From the NCBI GenBank assembly GCA_025352265.1, contig JANXTS010000077.1:62001-126000 (forward strand): 64,000 bases of DNA. Reading direction: 5' to 3'. Below the pieces are notes generated by a model. The model made no database searches and was not told the DNA's origin. It saw only the letters and a program-made list of their open reading frames with translations. The position numbers were made by a program, and so were the translations under genes. Of this stretch, positions 55,807 through 64,000 are shown one piece after another. Every line of letters starts with the position of its first letter. Position 1 is the first letter of the stretch. The DNA comes from Variovorax sp. (GTDB lineage Bacteria > Pseudomonadota > Gammaproteobacteria > Burkholderiales > Burkholderiaceae_C).

Positions 55807-57107
55807 GCAGCGATGCCGGCTTGGTCGAGCATCGCGTGCAACAGCACGTTGCAACCCGCGGCCAGATGCTCCGGCTTGGCGTCTTCGATCTCGTTGTGCG
55901 AGATGCCGTCCTTGCAGGGCACGAAGATCATCGCGGCCGGTGCAACGCGGGCCACGTACACGGCGTCATGGCCGGCACCGCTCACGATGTCCTGGTGCGC
56001 GAGGCCCGCGCGTGTGGCGCCATCACGTACCGCGCGCACCAGTTGCTCGGCGAATGCGACGGGCGGGAAATACACGGTCTGTTCTACCGTCACGTCGAGT
56101 CGGCCATCAACTCCGAGCGCAGCACAGGCTTTGCGCAAGGCAGCATCCATGCGGCTCAGGCCCTCGTCGTCGGCATGACGGAAATCGACGGTGAAGGTGA
56201 CTTTGCCCGGAATCACGTTGCGCGAGTTGGGGTGTACTTGCACGTAACCTACAGTGCCACGGCCGTTGGGCTGCTCGTCCATCGCGATTCGGTTGACGGT
56301 CTGTATCAACCCAGTGGCGCCCTGCAGCGCATCGCGTCGCAGCGCCATCGGCGTCGGGCCGGCGTGCGCCTCTTGGCCGGTCACGACCACGTCGTACCAG
56401 CGCTGCCCGAGCGCGCCCGTGACCACGCCGAGCGGAATGTCTGCGTCTTCGAGCACTGGCCCTTGTTCGATATGCGCTTCGAAGTAGGCGCCGAAGCGCG
56501 GTGCGCCGGCCTCGACCGATGCCGCATCCTTGCCATCGAAGCCGATGCTTTTCAACGCATCGGCCACGGTGATGCCTTCTCGGTCAGCTGCGGTCAAGGC
56601 GTGATCGAGGGTGAACGCGCTTGCATAGACACCCGAGCCCATCATCACCGGCACGAAGCGCGATCCTTCTTCATTGGTCCACACGCAAATCTCCAGCGGT
56701 GCAGTGGTGCGAATGCCGAAGTCGTTCAGCGTGCGCAGCACCTCGAGCCCCGCCAGCACGCCGTAGTTGCCATCGAACTTACCGCCCGTCGGCTGCGTGT
56801 CGATATGGCTGCCAGTGGCCACGGCCGGCAACGAGGCGTCTTGCCCCGCGCGGCGCGCGAAGATATTGCCTATGGCGTCGACCCGCACCGTACAACCGGC
56901 CTCGGTCGCCCACGTCACGAACAGTTCGCGCCCCTGCCGATCGAGATCGGTCAGCGCCAGACGACAGACGCCACCTTTGTCGGTCGCACCGATTTGCGCG
57001 AGCGTCATCAGCGATTGCCAAAGTCGCGCCGAATCGATGGCGATGGAGGCAGCAGGGTTAGCAGAAGTGGCGGAGGCAGCGAGCATCGGAGAAAGTGTTT
57101 CGGTCAT
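55803..57107 (-). CDS. M20-family ureide amidohydrolase (allantoate amidohydrolase/N-carbamoylase type)
   Basis: 434-residue binuclear metal amidohydrolase of the AllC/HyuC/ureidoglycolate amidohydrolase group. Metal ligands include His101 (GSHIDTQPTGG), Asp112 (KFDGNYG), Glu146/147 (TNEEGSRF), a His in EAHIEQGPVLE and a C-terminal His in GISHNEIE; the dimer-domain motif AHAGPTPM is also present. Its coupling to allA favours allantoate or ureidoglycine/ureidoglycolate as substrate, but a carbamoyl-amino-acid hydrolase cannot be excluded. The first 25 residues are variable, and starts at internal Met codons (for example residue 8) are possible. Confidence 0.87.
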   Translation of the reverse strand: MTETLSPMLAASATSANPAASIAIDSARLWQSLMTLAQIGATDKGGVCRLALTDLDRQGRELFVTWATEAGCTVRVDAIGNIFARRAGQDASLPAVATGSHIDTQPTGGKFDGNYGVLAGLEVLRTLNDFGIRTTAPLEICVWTNEEGSRFVPVMMGSGVYASAFTLDHALTAADREGITVADALKSIGFDGKDAASVEAGAPRFGAYFEAHIEQGPVLEDADIPLGVVTGALGQRWYDVVVTGQEAHAGPTPMALRRDALQGATGLIQTVNRIAMDEQPNGRGTVGYVQVHPNSRNVIPGKVTFTVDFRHADDEGLSRMDAALRKACAALGVDGRLDVTVEQTVYFPPVAFAEQLVRAVRDGATRAGLAHQDIVSGAGHDAVYVARVAPAAMIFVPCKDGISHNEIEDAKPEHLAAGCNVLLHAMLDQAGIAA

Positions 57108-57121
57108 AGTGGGATGAAGGC

Positions 57122-57137
57122 AGCAGAAACCGTGCCG
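57122..57137 (-). promoter_or_regulatory. Weaker sigma-54-like element
   Basis: On the minus strand CGGCACGGTTTCTGCT has GG-N10-GC spacing and most of the RpoN consensus. The predicted start would be only about 5 bases before the assigned ATG of the M20 gene, so either the start codon is further downstream or the match is chance. Confidence 0.3.
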
Positions 57138-57176
57138 ACCACACAGTCTCACAACAAGCGAAGTCGCGCAAATGCG

Positions 57177-57199
57177 AAAGCCCCGCACAGCGGGGCTTT
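57177..57199 (-). terminator. Hairpin terminator after gltL
   Basis: A 7-bp GC stem (57180-57186 with 57190-57196), flanked by AAA/TTT, has a 3-base loop. The T run is short on both strands. It lies about 105 bases beyond the gltL stop and likely ends the glt transcript. Confidence 0.5.
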
Positions 57200-57302
57200 A
57201 TGTTGGTGGACACCGCGGAACCGGCTTAGCCGGGCCGCTGGTGTCGCCCCCGGTCAGGGGGTGGGAGCAGCGACACGAAGTGCGCAGCGACCTGGGGGCG
57301 AG
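57200..57302. repeat. GC-rich palindromic intergenic element (possible dispersed repeat)
   Basis: The stretch between gltL and the hairpin at 57177 is made of short palindromes: CCGGCTTAGCCGG near 57220-57235 and a CCCCC/GGGGG pair near 57247-57262. It resembles the kind of extragenic palindromic element that occurs in many copies in comamonad genomes, but only one copy is in this window. No gene is seen in it. Confidence 0.4.
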
Positions 57303-58052
57303 CTAGTGCTGCAGGATCTTGTTCAGGAAATCCTTGGTGCGCGGCTGACGATTTTCAGGATGGCTGAAGAACTCGTCCTTGGCGCAGTCTTCCAGGATGC
57401 GGCCGCCCACGTCGATGAAGATCACGCGGCTCGCAACCTTGCGGGCGAACGCCATTTCGTGCGTCACGACCATCATGGTCATGCCTTCCTTGGCGAGCGT
57501 CACCATCACGTCCAGGACCTCGCCGACCATCTCGGGGTCGAGCGCCGAGGTCGGCTCGTCGAACAGCATCACGATGGGATCCATGCTGAGCGCACGGGCG
57601 ATCGCCACGCGCTGCTGCTGGCCGCCAGAGAGTTGGCCGGGGAACTTGTCCTTGTGCACCATCAGGCCCACGCGGTCCAACATTTTCATGCCGCGCGTCT
57701 TGGCTTCGGCGGGGCTGCGGCCCAGCACCTTGATCTGCGCGATCGTCAGGTTCTCTGTCACCGACAAGTGCGGGAACAGTTCGAAATGCTGGAACACCAT
57801 GCCGACCTTGGACCGAAGCTTGGGCAGGTTCGTTTTCGGGTCGTGGAGGGCAATACCGTTGACGGTGATCTCGCCCTTTTGAAAAGGCTCGAGCGCGTTC
57901 ACCGTCTTGATGAGAGTCGACTTGCCGGAACCCGATGGGCCGCACACCACCACCACGTCGCCCTTGGCGATGTTGACGGAGCATTCGTTCAGCACCTGAA
58001 CCGGGCCGTACCACTTGGATACGTTCTTGATTTCGATCATGTTTTCAGACAT
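57303..58052 (-). CDS. gltL: Glutamate/aspartate-type ABC ATPase GltL
   Basis: 249-residue polar-amino-acid importer ATPase. Walker [10 protein letters not shown] is at residues 38-46, signature LSGGQQQRV, Walker [15 protein letters not shown], and the conserved VTHEMAFAR switch region follows. The start at [10 protein letters not shown] is 11 bases after the permease stop; the upstream frame is shadow. Confidence 0.93.
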   Translation of the reverse strand: MSENMIEIKNVSKWYGPVQVLNECSVNIAKGDVVVVCGPSGSGKSTLIKTVNALEPFQKGEITVNGIALHDPKTNLPKLRSKVGMVFQHFELFPHLSVTENLTIAQIKVLGRSPAEAKTRGMKMLDRVGLMVHKDKFPGQLSGGQQQRVAIARALSMDPIVMLFDEPTSALDPEMVGEVLDVMVTLAKEGMTMMVVTHEMAFARKVASRVIFIDVGGRILEDCAKDEFFSHPENRQPRTKDFLNKILQH

Positions 58053-58063
58053 TTTTTCTCCAG

Positions 58064-58753
58064 TCAGCGAATGATGGCGATCTTCTTGTGAAGCTGCTTG
58101 ACGCAGAACGAGAGTGCGTAGCACATGACAAAGTAAACGACCGCGGCCAGCAGGTAGGCCTCGATCGGTCGACCGAAATTCTTGCCCGCCGTCTCGAAGC
58201 CCTTGAGCATGTCGTAGGCGCCGATGGCATAGACCAGCGAGGTATCCTGAAACAGGATGATGGTCTGCGTGAGCAGCACCGGCAGCATGTTGCGGAACGC
58301 CTGCGGCAGCACGACTAGCTTCATGTTCTGGCTGTAGGTCATGCCGACCGCCTGCCCTGCATGCACCTGGCCGCGCGGAATCGATTGGATGCCGGCGCGC
58401 ATGATTTCACTGAAGTACGCCGCTTCGAACGCGATGAAGGTAATGACTGCCGAGATTTCCGAGCGGTAATTAGCGCCCCATCCACCGAAGGTGGAATAGA
58501 ACGCTGCAGGCACCAGCAGGAAGAACCAAAGGATCACCATGACCAGCGGGATGCTTCGCATGCCGTTGACGTAGAACGTCGCGGGCACATCGAGAAACTT
58601 CTTGCCCGACAGCCGCATGAGCGCCAACACGGTGCCGAAGAGCACGCCGCCGATGGTGGCGACGATGGTCAGCATGATGCTGAAATAGAAGCCCTTCAGG
58701 ACGAACTTGCTGATGATGTCCCAGTTGTAGAAGGACAGGTCGAGATTCATCAT
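58064..58753 (-). CDS. gltK: Amino-acid ABC permease GltK
   Basis: 229-residue inner-membrane permease of the His/Glu/Gln family with about five transmembrane helices and the cytoplasmic EAA loop ([20 protein letters not shown]). The start codon at 58753 is followed directly by a second ATG; a GGAGG ribosome-binding site 8 bases upstream favours the first. One base after gltJ. Confidence 0.92.
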   Translation of the reverse strand: MMNLDLSFYNWDIISKFVLKGFYFSIMLTIVATIGGVLFGTVLALMRLSGKKFLDVPATFYVNGMRSIPLVMVILWFFLLVPAAFYSTFGGWGANYRSEISAVITFIAFEAAYFSEIMRAGIQSIPRGQVHAGQAVGMTYSQNMKLVVLPQAFRNMLPVLLTQTIILFQDTSLVYAIGAYDMLKGFETAGKNFGRPIEAYLLAAVVYFVMCYALSFCVKQLHKKIAIIR

Positions 58754-58754
58754 G

Positions 58755-59486
58755 CTAGTGACCTCCGCCAGCGCTAGCCGACACGATGAAGCCTGGCACA
58801 CGCGTCTTCTTTTCGATGAAGGCCATGATGCGGTTGATCGCAAAAGCCGAGATCACGTAGAGCAAGGTGACGGCAAGGTACACCTCGATGCCACGTGAGG
58901 TTTCTTCCTGCGCCTGCATTGCGAACATGGTGAGCTCGGTCACCGACACCGCGAACGCCACCGAAGAATTCTTGAAGATGTTCATCGTCTCGCTGGTAAG
59001 CGGCGGCAGGATGATCCGGTAGGCCATCGGCAGGAGGACGTAGCGGTAGTACTGCGCCGTCGTGAAGCCAACCGCCATGCCCGCGTAGCGCTGGCCTTTG
59101 GGCAAAGCCTGAATACCGGAGCGCACCTGCTCGGCAATGCGCGAAGAGGTGAAGAAGCCCAGCGCCAGCACCACCAGCACGAAAGGCGGCACGCCCTTCA
59201 TGACCGGGATCAATGCCGGGACGACGTGGTACCAGAGAAAGATCTGGACCAGCAATGGAATGTTGCGAAAGAGCTCGACCCAAGCGTTGCCCAGTCGAAC
59301 CAGCCATGGGTTGTCGGGCAAGGTGCGGATGATGCCGATCAGCGAGCCCATGACGAGCGCGACGATCAACGCCAATATCGACACGGACACGGTCCAACCC
59401 CAGGCCGACAACATCCATTGCAAGTAAGTCGGGTACTTGCCACCCGGGTCCGTCAAGAAGACCTGCCAATCCCAGTTTGATCCCAT
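58755..59486 (-). CDS. gltJ: Amino-acid ABC permease GltJ
   Basis: 243-residue permease paired with GltK; about five helices and the EAA-type loop QALPKGQRYAGMAVGFTTAQ. The start MGSNWDWQVFLTDPGGKYPTYL resembles GltJ (periplasmic N-terminal segment before helix 1). A terminator hairpin lies between it and the binding-protein gene. Confidence 0.92.
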   Translation of the reverse strand: MGSNWDWQVFLTDPGGKYPTYLQWMLSAWGWTVSVSILALIVALVMGSLIGIIRTLPDNPWLVRLGNAWVELFRNIPLLVQIFLWYHVVPALIPVMKGVPPFVLVVLALGFFTSSRIAEQVRSGIQALPKGQRYAGMAVGFTTAQYYRYVLLPMAYRIILPPLTSETMNIFKNSSVAFAVSVTELTMFAMQAQEETSRGIEVYLAVTLLYVISAFAINRIMAFIEKKTRVPGFIVSASAGGGH

Positions 59487-59531
59487 CGAAGCGCTCCTGT
59501 TCCTCGTTCATTGTTCTGACGCGCCGTATTG

Positions 59532-59557
59532 AAAAACGCCCACCGAAAAGGTGGGCG
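59532..59557 (-). terminator. Intra-operon intrinsic terminator between gltI and gltJ
   Basis: On the minus strand CGCCCACC, a 5-base loop, and GGTGGGCG form a perfect 8-bp stem followed by five U residues. Partial termination here would give more binding protein than permease. Confidence 0.8.
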
Positions 59558-59583
59558 TGGCGCGATGTATGTGGGGAAGCGAA

Positions 59584-60480
59584 TTACTTCTTCGCGTAGT
59601 CTTCCATCGGCTTGTCGTTGGGGTTGGCCCACGCCGCCTTGGTCGCGTCGGAGAGCGGCAGGCCGATCTTCACGTTGGCGGGAGGAATGGCCTGAATGAA
59701 CCACTTGTCCCACAGCTTGGCGAGGTCGCCACTCTTGATCTGGGCCTTGATGCTGTCGTCCACTGCCTTCTTGAAAGCAGGGTCGTCCTTGCGGATCATG
59801 ATGGCGATGGGTTCGACGCTCAGCACCTCGCCGACGATCTTGTAGTCGGCAGGCGCCTTGGCCTTGGCGATGTTCGAGGCGAGGATGGAACCGTCCATCA
59901 CGAAGGCATCGGCGCGGCCCGATTCGAGCAGCAGGAAGCTGTCGGAATGGTCCTTGCCGTAGAGCTCCTTGAAGTCGATGCCGCCGGCGCGCTCGTTCTT
60001 GCGCAACGTTTGAACCGAGGTGGTGCCGGTGGTCGTGGCGACGGTCTTGCCGTTCAAGTCCTTGATGGACGTGATGCCGGAGTTGGCCTTGACCGCGATG
60101 CGGACTTCTTCGACATACGTGGTGACGGCAAACGACACATCCTTGGCGCGCGTGGCGTTGTTGGTGGTCGAGCCGCACTCGATGTCGACGGTGCCGTTTT
60201 GAACCAGCGGCACGCGGTTTTGCGAGGTGACCGGCTGGTACTTGGTTTCAAGCTTCTTGCCGGTCGTCTTCTCGAGGTCCTTGATGATGTTGGCGCAGAC
60301 GTCGTAATGAAAGCCCGTGTACTGGCCGTTGCCCAGTGTGTACGAGAGGCCCGACGATTCGCGAACACCTTCCGTGATACTGCCTGCCGCCTTGATCTTT
60401 GCCAGCGTGTCATTGGCCTGTGCAAACGCCCCACCTGCGGCCAGCATCGAGATTGCCAGCGCTACGATTTGCTTTTTCAT
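59584..60480 (-). CDS. gltI: Glutamate/aspartate-type periplasmic binding protein GltI
   Basis: 298 residues. A signal peptide (MKKQIVALAISMLAAGGAFAQ) is followed by a type II binding fold with SGLSYTLGNGQYTGFHYDVC, VDIECGSTTNNATR and a C-terminal LWDKWF. An AGGAG ribosome-binding site lies about 9 bases upstream. First gene of gltIJKL. Ligand specificity for Glu/Asp is inferred from the family, especially the GSTTNN motif. Confidence 0.93.
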   Translation of the reverse strand: MKKQIVALAISMLAAGGAFAQANDTLAKIKAAGSITEGVRESSGLSYTLGNGQYTGFHYDVCANIIKDLEKTTGKKLETKYQPVTSQNRVPLVQNGTVDIECGSTTNNATRAKDVSFAVTTYVEEVRIAVKANSGITSIKDLNGKTVATTTGTTSVQTLRKNERAGGIDFKELYGKDHSDSFLLLESGRADAFVMDGSILASNIAKAKAPADYKIVGEVLSVEPIAIMIRKDDPAFKKAVDDSIKAQIKSGDLAKLWDKWFIQAIPPANVKIGLPLSDATKAAWANPNDKPMEDYAKK

Positions 60481-60873
60481 GTGTGAAAAACTCCTGAAAA
60501 ATAACTGAGAGAGAGCATCGAAATTTAAGGCATTCCCGTTTTCGGGAACACCCGGACCAACCCGGTGCATCCACGCACCGCTGCCGACCCTTGGGCGGCG
60601 CCGCGGGCCCCACGTGAGTGCAGTCAGGCGACGTTCAATTGATCATTCCCTACTAAGCAGTCTTTATGCCCGCAGGTCCCGCCGCAGTCCGAGCCGAGGC
60701 CCGCCGCAAACACTTTTTCGGAGACAAGAAAGAAAAAGGCGCGCTCCGTAGCGCGCATCAAAGTTGTCGCGTGACAGCAGCAGGCGCGACTGTAGGACGA
60801 GACGCTGCCAGACGCTAATGCAATTTGCGGGGCTCGTTATGCGCACCGCTCATAGTTTGCGCGACACCGGAAA
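60481..60873. other. 393-base intergenic region without a gene
   Basis: The region lies between gltI and the lysR-type gene, both on the minus strand. It holds the gltI ribosome-binding site, two small palindromes (TTCCCG/CGGGAA at 60533-60548; GTGC-N6-GCAC near 60573-60586) that may belong to the gltI control region, and the terminator at 60733-60756. No open frame with family similarity was seen. Confidence 0.6.
60733..60756 (-). terminator. Intrinsic terminator of the lysR-type gene
   Basis: A perfect 7-bp GC stem (60739-60745 with 60750-60756) with a 4-base loop is followed on the minus strand by a T-rich run (five T at 60733-60737, then more T/C). It lies about 120 bases after the stop of the gene at 60874. 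Confidence 0.8.
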
Positions 60874-61851
60874 TCAACCGGTCGTCTGCTGTGAAACCAG
60901 ATAGGCCCAGAGCGAATCGGCCGCGGTCTTGGGCTGCACGCTGACTTCGGCAACCGCTTTGCCCCGGCCGTTCTTCGTCGTTGCCGGTACGGTTGGTGTT
61001 TCGCGATATGCCCGGATTTCCATAGTGACTTCGAGCGTGTCGATCTCGGGTGGCAAGGCGCTGACCAGCTTGCGCGCGCGAACTTCCTTGCGCACCGCGC
61101 TGTAAGGCAAGAAGGCGATGCCGTGGCCTTCCAGCGCCATTGCCTTCAGGCCTTCGGCCATGTCGGTCTCGTAGACGCGGTCGAGGTGAATCGGCGTGGG
61201 CGAGCTCTTCAAAAGCTGGTCGACCATGCTGCCCAGGTAGGCACCTGGTGCGTAACCCAAATAGGGCAACGGCTGGCCCGGACGGCCCGGCAATCGCCAG
61301 CGCGGTGCGCCATCGGCATCGGGCTTGACCCATGGCGCCATCACTTCCTCACCAAGGCTCACCTGCTCATACCGATTGGCGTCGAGTTGCAGCGGCAACG
61401 ACGGGTGCTGATAAGCGATGAGCAAATCGCAACTGCCTTCGACCAGCCGCAGCACTGCGTCGTGCACATTCAGCGCGATCAACCGGCTCTTGAACGGCCC
61501 GAACTCCGAGCGCAGGCTCGTCACCCAGGCCGGAAAAAACGTGAACGCCAGCGTGTGTGGCACCGCGAACTCGATCACGTCGTGCGCCGCCGCCGAATGA
61601 CCGCGCAGCATCGCGCGTGTGCTCTGCAGGCCCTGCAGCATCTCGATGGCCTGACCGTACAAAGTCTGACCCGCGGGCGTCAGCCGGGTCGGATACGAGG
61701 TGCGGTCGACGAGGTCGGTCCCAGCCCATCCTTCCAGTGCCTGGATGCGGCGGGAGAATGCCGGTTGCGTCACGTGCCGCAGTTGGGCGGAGCGGCTGAA
61801 GCTGCGGGTTTCAGCCAGGCTGACGAAGTCTTCGAGCCACTTGGTTTCCAT
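60874..61851 (-). CDS. LysR-family transcriptional regulator
   Basis: 325 residues. The N-terminal winged helix-turn-helix (about 1-60, LEDFVSLAETRSFSRSAQLRHVTQPAFSRRIQALE) is followed by a LysR substrate-binding domain. The ligand is unknown. It lies upstream of gltI on the same strand, with a terminator between, and 53 bases downstream of the D-2-hydroxyacid dehydrogenase gene. Either neighbour could be its target. Confidence 0.92.
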   Translation of the reverse strand: METKWLEDFVSLAETRSFSRSAQLRHVTQPAFSRRIQALEGWAGTDLVDRTSYPTRLTPAGQTLYGQAIEMLQGLQSTRAMLRGHSAAAHDVIEFAVPHTLAFTFFPAWVTSLRSEFGPFKSRLIALNVHDAVLRLVEGSCDLLIAYQHPSLPLQLDANRYEQVSLGEEVMAPWVKPDADGAPRWRLPGRPGQPLPYLGYAPGAYLGSMVDQLLKSSPTPIHLDRVYETDMAEGLKAMALEGHGIAFLPYSAVRKEVRARKLVSALPPEIDTLEVTMEIRAYRETPTVPATTKNGRGKAVAEVSVQPKTAADSLWAYLVSQQTTG

Positions 61852-61904
61852 GGAGGCGGATTATGTTCTTTGGGCATGAGAGCCCCAGAGCATGACGCGC
61901 CGCT

Positions 61905-62843
61905 TCAGATCGGCGTAACCACACCGCGTCCCGCAAAGTGCCCTTCCGCGTTTTCCAGGAACCGCTTGAACGAGGCCTCGATCGCTTCGGGCGACCAGCC
62001 GGCAAGGTGCGGCGTGAGGATCAGGTTGTCGAGTCCGATCAAGGCTTCGGGCCGCTTCGGTTCGCTCTCGTACACATCGATGCCGGCGCCTCCGAGGCGG
62101 CCGTCGCGCAGCGCCGTCGCAAGGGCCTCGGTGTCGACGATGCTGCCGCGGCCGATGTTCACCAGAAAGCCTTTGGGCCCCAGTGCGTCGAGCACTTCGG
62201 CGTTGACGATGTGCTTCGTCGCCGCGCCGCCCGGGGCTGCGCAAACCAGCATGTCGGACCACTCGGCCAGCGCTTTCAGGCTATCGAAGTAGCGGTGCGG
62301 CGAGCCATCCTTCGGCTTCCGGTTGTGATACCCGATGGTCATGTCGAAACCGCCCGCCCGTTTGGCGATTTTCTCGCCGATGGTCCCCATGCCCAGGATG
62401 CCGAGCCGCTTGCCCGACACGTTGGGCGGCTGCGGGATCGCAAGCCGCCACACACCTTCGCGGCACAGCCGGTCGAGCATGCGAAAGCCCCGCACCGCGC
62501 CGATCAAGAGTCCGAAGGCATGGTCGGCCACGCAGTCGTCGTTGGTGCCCTGCCCGTTGGCCAGCGCAATGCCACGTGCCCGCGCCGCATCGACGTCGAC
62601 CAGCTCGTAGCCCGCACCCATGCAGCACACCAATTCGAGTGCCGGCATGGCAGCTATTTCGGCAGCGGTAAGCCCAAGCACGCCGATGGTGAGCACCGCA
62701 CGAAACTTCGGCCCGTGCGCGGCGATGGCGGCAAGGCGCTCTTCGTGGCTCGGCGCATAAGTGAGGTCGTACAGCTCGGCAATGCGACTCTGGTGCTCGC
62801 TCGACAGCGTGGTCAGCGAGAGCATGGAAATCTTTTCGGGCAT
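61905..62843 (-). CDS. D-2-hydroxyacid dehydrogenase (NAD-dependent)
   Basis: 312-residue Rossmann enzyme that interconverts 2-keto acids and D-2-hydroxyacids. The NAD loop GILGMGTIG is at residues 148-156; the catalytic Arg in VNIGRGSIVD, Glu in YESEPKRPE and His in LTPHLAGWS are all present. The start at MPEKISMLSL is plausible; MLSLTTL six codons on is an alternative. Close to hydroxypyruvate/glyoxylate reductases; exact substrate unknown. Confidence 0.9.
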   Translation of the reverse strand: MPEKISMLSLTTLSSEHQSRIAELYDLTYAPSHEERLAAIAAHGPKFRAVLTIGVLGLTAAEIAAMPALELVCCMGAGYELVDVDAARARGIALANGQGTNDDCVADHAFGLLIGAVRGFRMLDRLCREGVWRLAIPQPPNVSGKRLGILGMGTIGEKIAKRAGGFDMTIGYHNRKPKDGSPHRYFDSLKALAEWSDMLVCAAPGGAATKHIVNAEVLDALGPKGFLVNIGRGSIVDTEALATALRDGRLGGAGIDVYESEPKRPEALIGLDNLILTPHLAGWSPEAIEASFKRFLENAEGHFAGRGVVTPI

Positions 62844-62887
62844 TCGTTGGATCAGATCCTGCAGGGCAATTGAAAACTGTGGCGATG

Positions 62888-64000
62888 CTAGAGCACCACC
62901 GGTGTCGCTTCGATCTTTTGCAACGTCCACATCTGCGCGTACTTGCCCTTGCGCTCCAGCAAATCGGCATGCGTGCCGCGTTCGACGATGACGCCGCTCT
63001 CAAGTACGAGGATCTCGTGCGCGTCGACCACTGTCGACAGTCTGTGCGCGATGACCAGCGTGGTCTTGTTCTGCGCCGCGCTCTTCAGCTCGGACTGAAT
63101 CGCGCGCTCATTGGCGGAGTCGAGCGCCGATGTCGCTTCGTCGAAGATCACGATCGGAGGGTTCTTCAGCAGCGTGCGCGCGATCGCCACGCGCTGCTTC
63201 TCGCCGCCAGACAACTTGAGCCCGCGCTCGCCCACCGGCGTGTCGTAGCCCTTCGGCGTGGCAACGATGAAGTCGTGAATGCGCGCGGCCTTGGCTGCGG
63301 CCTCGACCTCTTCGCGCGTCGAGCCCGGCCGGCCATAGGCGATGTTGTATTCGACGCTGTCGTTGAAGAGCACCGTGTCTTGCGGCACGATGCCGATGGC
63401 CTGCCGCACGCTCGATTGCGTGACCTCGCGGATGTCTTCGCCCCCGATGGTGATGCGCCCTTGCTGCACGTCGTAGAAGCGATAGAGCAACCGCGCCAGG
63501 GTCGACTTGCCCGAGCCCGAGGGGCCAACGACGGCGACCGTTTTTCCGGCAGGAATCTCGAACGAAACATGCTTCAGGATCGGCCGCTCCGGCTCGTAGG
63601 CAAAGCTGACGTCTTCGAATCTGACGGTCGCTTGGCGTCCTGACAACGCACGCGAACCCGGCGAATCCTGGATCTCCCGGTCTTTCTCCATCAGCACGAA
63701 CATCTTGTCGAGGTCCGTCAGGCTCTGCTTGATTTCGCGGTAGATCACGCCCAGAAAGTTGAGCGGAATGTAGAGCTGGATCATGAAGGCGTTGACCATC
63801 ACCAGGTCGCCCAGCGTCATGCGCCCTTCGACCACGCCCGACGTCGCGCGCCACAGCATCAGCACAAGGCTCACCGCGATCAGCATTTGCTGGCCAGTGT
63901 TGAGCATCGACAGCGTGCGCTGGCTCTTGATCGCGGCCTTGCGGTAGCGGTCGAGGCTGGCGTCGTAGCGCTTCGCCTCGAACTCCTCGTTGTTGAAGTA
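62888..64000 (-). CDS. Atm1-type ABC exporter, C-terminal part (cut by window edge)
   Basis: The reading frame runs off the end of the window, so the N-terminal membrane part is missing. Visible are the last transmembrane helices, with the Atm1-type segment YFNNEEFEAKRYD at the edge, then the ATPase with Walker [10 protein letters not shown], signature LSGGEKQRV and Walker B IVIFDEATSALD. Members such as Atm1/HMT1 export glutathione-linked sulfur or metal conjugates and need both halves as a homodimer. Function here is inferred from the family. Confidence 0.9.
   Translation of the reverse strand, partial: YFNNEEFEAKRYDASLDRYRKAAIKSQRTLSMLNTGQQMLIAVSLVLMLWRATSGVVEGRMTLGDLVMVNAFMIQLYIPLNFLGVIYREIKQSLTDLDKMFVLMEKDREIQDSPGSRALSGRQATVRFEDVSFAYEPERPILKHVSFEIPAGKTVAVVGPSGSGKSTLARLLYRFYDVQQGRITIGGEDIREVTQSSVRQAIGIVPQDTVLFNDSVEYNIAYGRPGSTREEVEAAAKAARIHDFIVATPKGYDTPVGERGLKLSGGEKQRVAIARTLLKNPPIVIFDEATSALDSANERAIQSELKSAAQNKTTLVIAHRLSTVVDAHEILVLESGVIVERGTHADLLERKGKYAQMWTLQKIEATPVVL

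Noticed and set aside
55821..58091. 756-codon plus-strand open frame opposite the M20 gene and gltL
   Set aside because: Antisense to clear genes, runs across an intergenic repeat and a terminator, and has no recognisable domain.

Overview
The window is a 64-kb piece of a GC-rich betaproteobacterial chromosome, most likely a member of the Comamonadaceae (Variovorax/Acidovorax type). This is inferred from the complete division and cell-wall (dcw) cluster order, the cluster dksA / STAS protein / hslV / hslU / mraZ, a six-residue HslV propeptide, a class A RNase P RNA and the many Liv- and Glt-type importers. I see no tRNA, rRNA, CRISPR array, insertion sequence or prophage.

Layout. (1) 1-16.9 kb, minus strand: the dcw cluster, transcribed mraZ-rsmH-ftsL-ftsI-murE-murF-mraY-murD-ftsW-murG-murC-ddl-ftsQ-ftsA-ftsZ. 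Genes overlap by 1-4 nt almost throughout, and ftsZ is cut by the window edge. Four 10-bp direct repeats (MraZ boxes) lie upstream of mraZ. (2) 17.1-24.4 kb, minus: hslU, hslV, a STAS-domain protein, a DksA with a long basic tail and a degenerate zinc finger, a CobW-type GTPase and an RlmI-like methyltransferase. (3) 24.4-33.3 kb, minus: an amide/nitrogen-compound operon, transcribed nitrilase-family hydrolase, periplasmic binding protein, LivH permease, LivM-LivG fusion, LivF ATPase, amidase, AmiC-like cytoplasmic sensor, AmiR-like ANTAR antiterminator. Its short leader has a good -35 box, three small hairpins with six-base loops starting AACA, and a strong intrinsic terminator just before the first start codon. 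This looks like a ligand-controlled antitermination circuit and is the most interesting item in the window. (4) 33.3-36.6 kb, minus: xerC, a YdcF-like membrane protein, a DUF484 protein and dapF. (5) 36.8-44.4 kb, plus: a small secreted protein, a Nudix/metallo-beta-lactamase fusion, an RsuA-family pseudouridine synthase with Glu at the catalytic Asp position, cysK, an FAD oxidoreductase, a flavin-reductase-like protein and a ProQ-domain protein. rnpB lies on the minus strand inside this block. (6) 44.4-48.2 kb, minus: htpX, then pyrC-NYN/LOTUS protein-DUF3025. (7) 48.3-57.1 kb: a plus-strand Dpp-type ABC importer with an amidase, facing a minus-strand pair of M20 amidohydrolase and ureidoglycolate lyase (allA). 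This suggests uptake and breakdown of ureides or amides, and a sigma-54 (-24/-12) promoter sequence precedes the importer. (8) 57.3-62.9 kb, minus: gltIJKL-type amino-acid importer, LysR regulator and D-2-hydroxyacid dehydrogenase. (9) 62.9-64 kb, minus: the C-terminal part of an Atm1-type ABC exporter.

Two separate systems for scavenging nitrogen from amides and ureides, under apparently different control (ANTAR antitermination and sigma-54), are the main accessory theme. Long open frames antisense to real genes are frequent because of the high GC content and were ignored.
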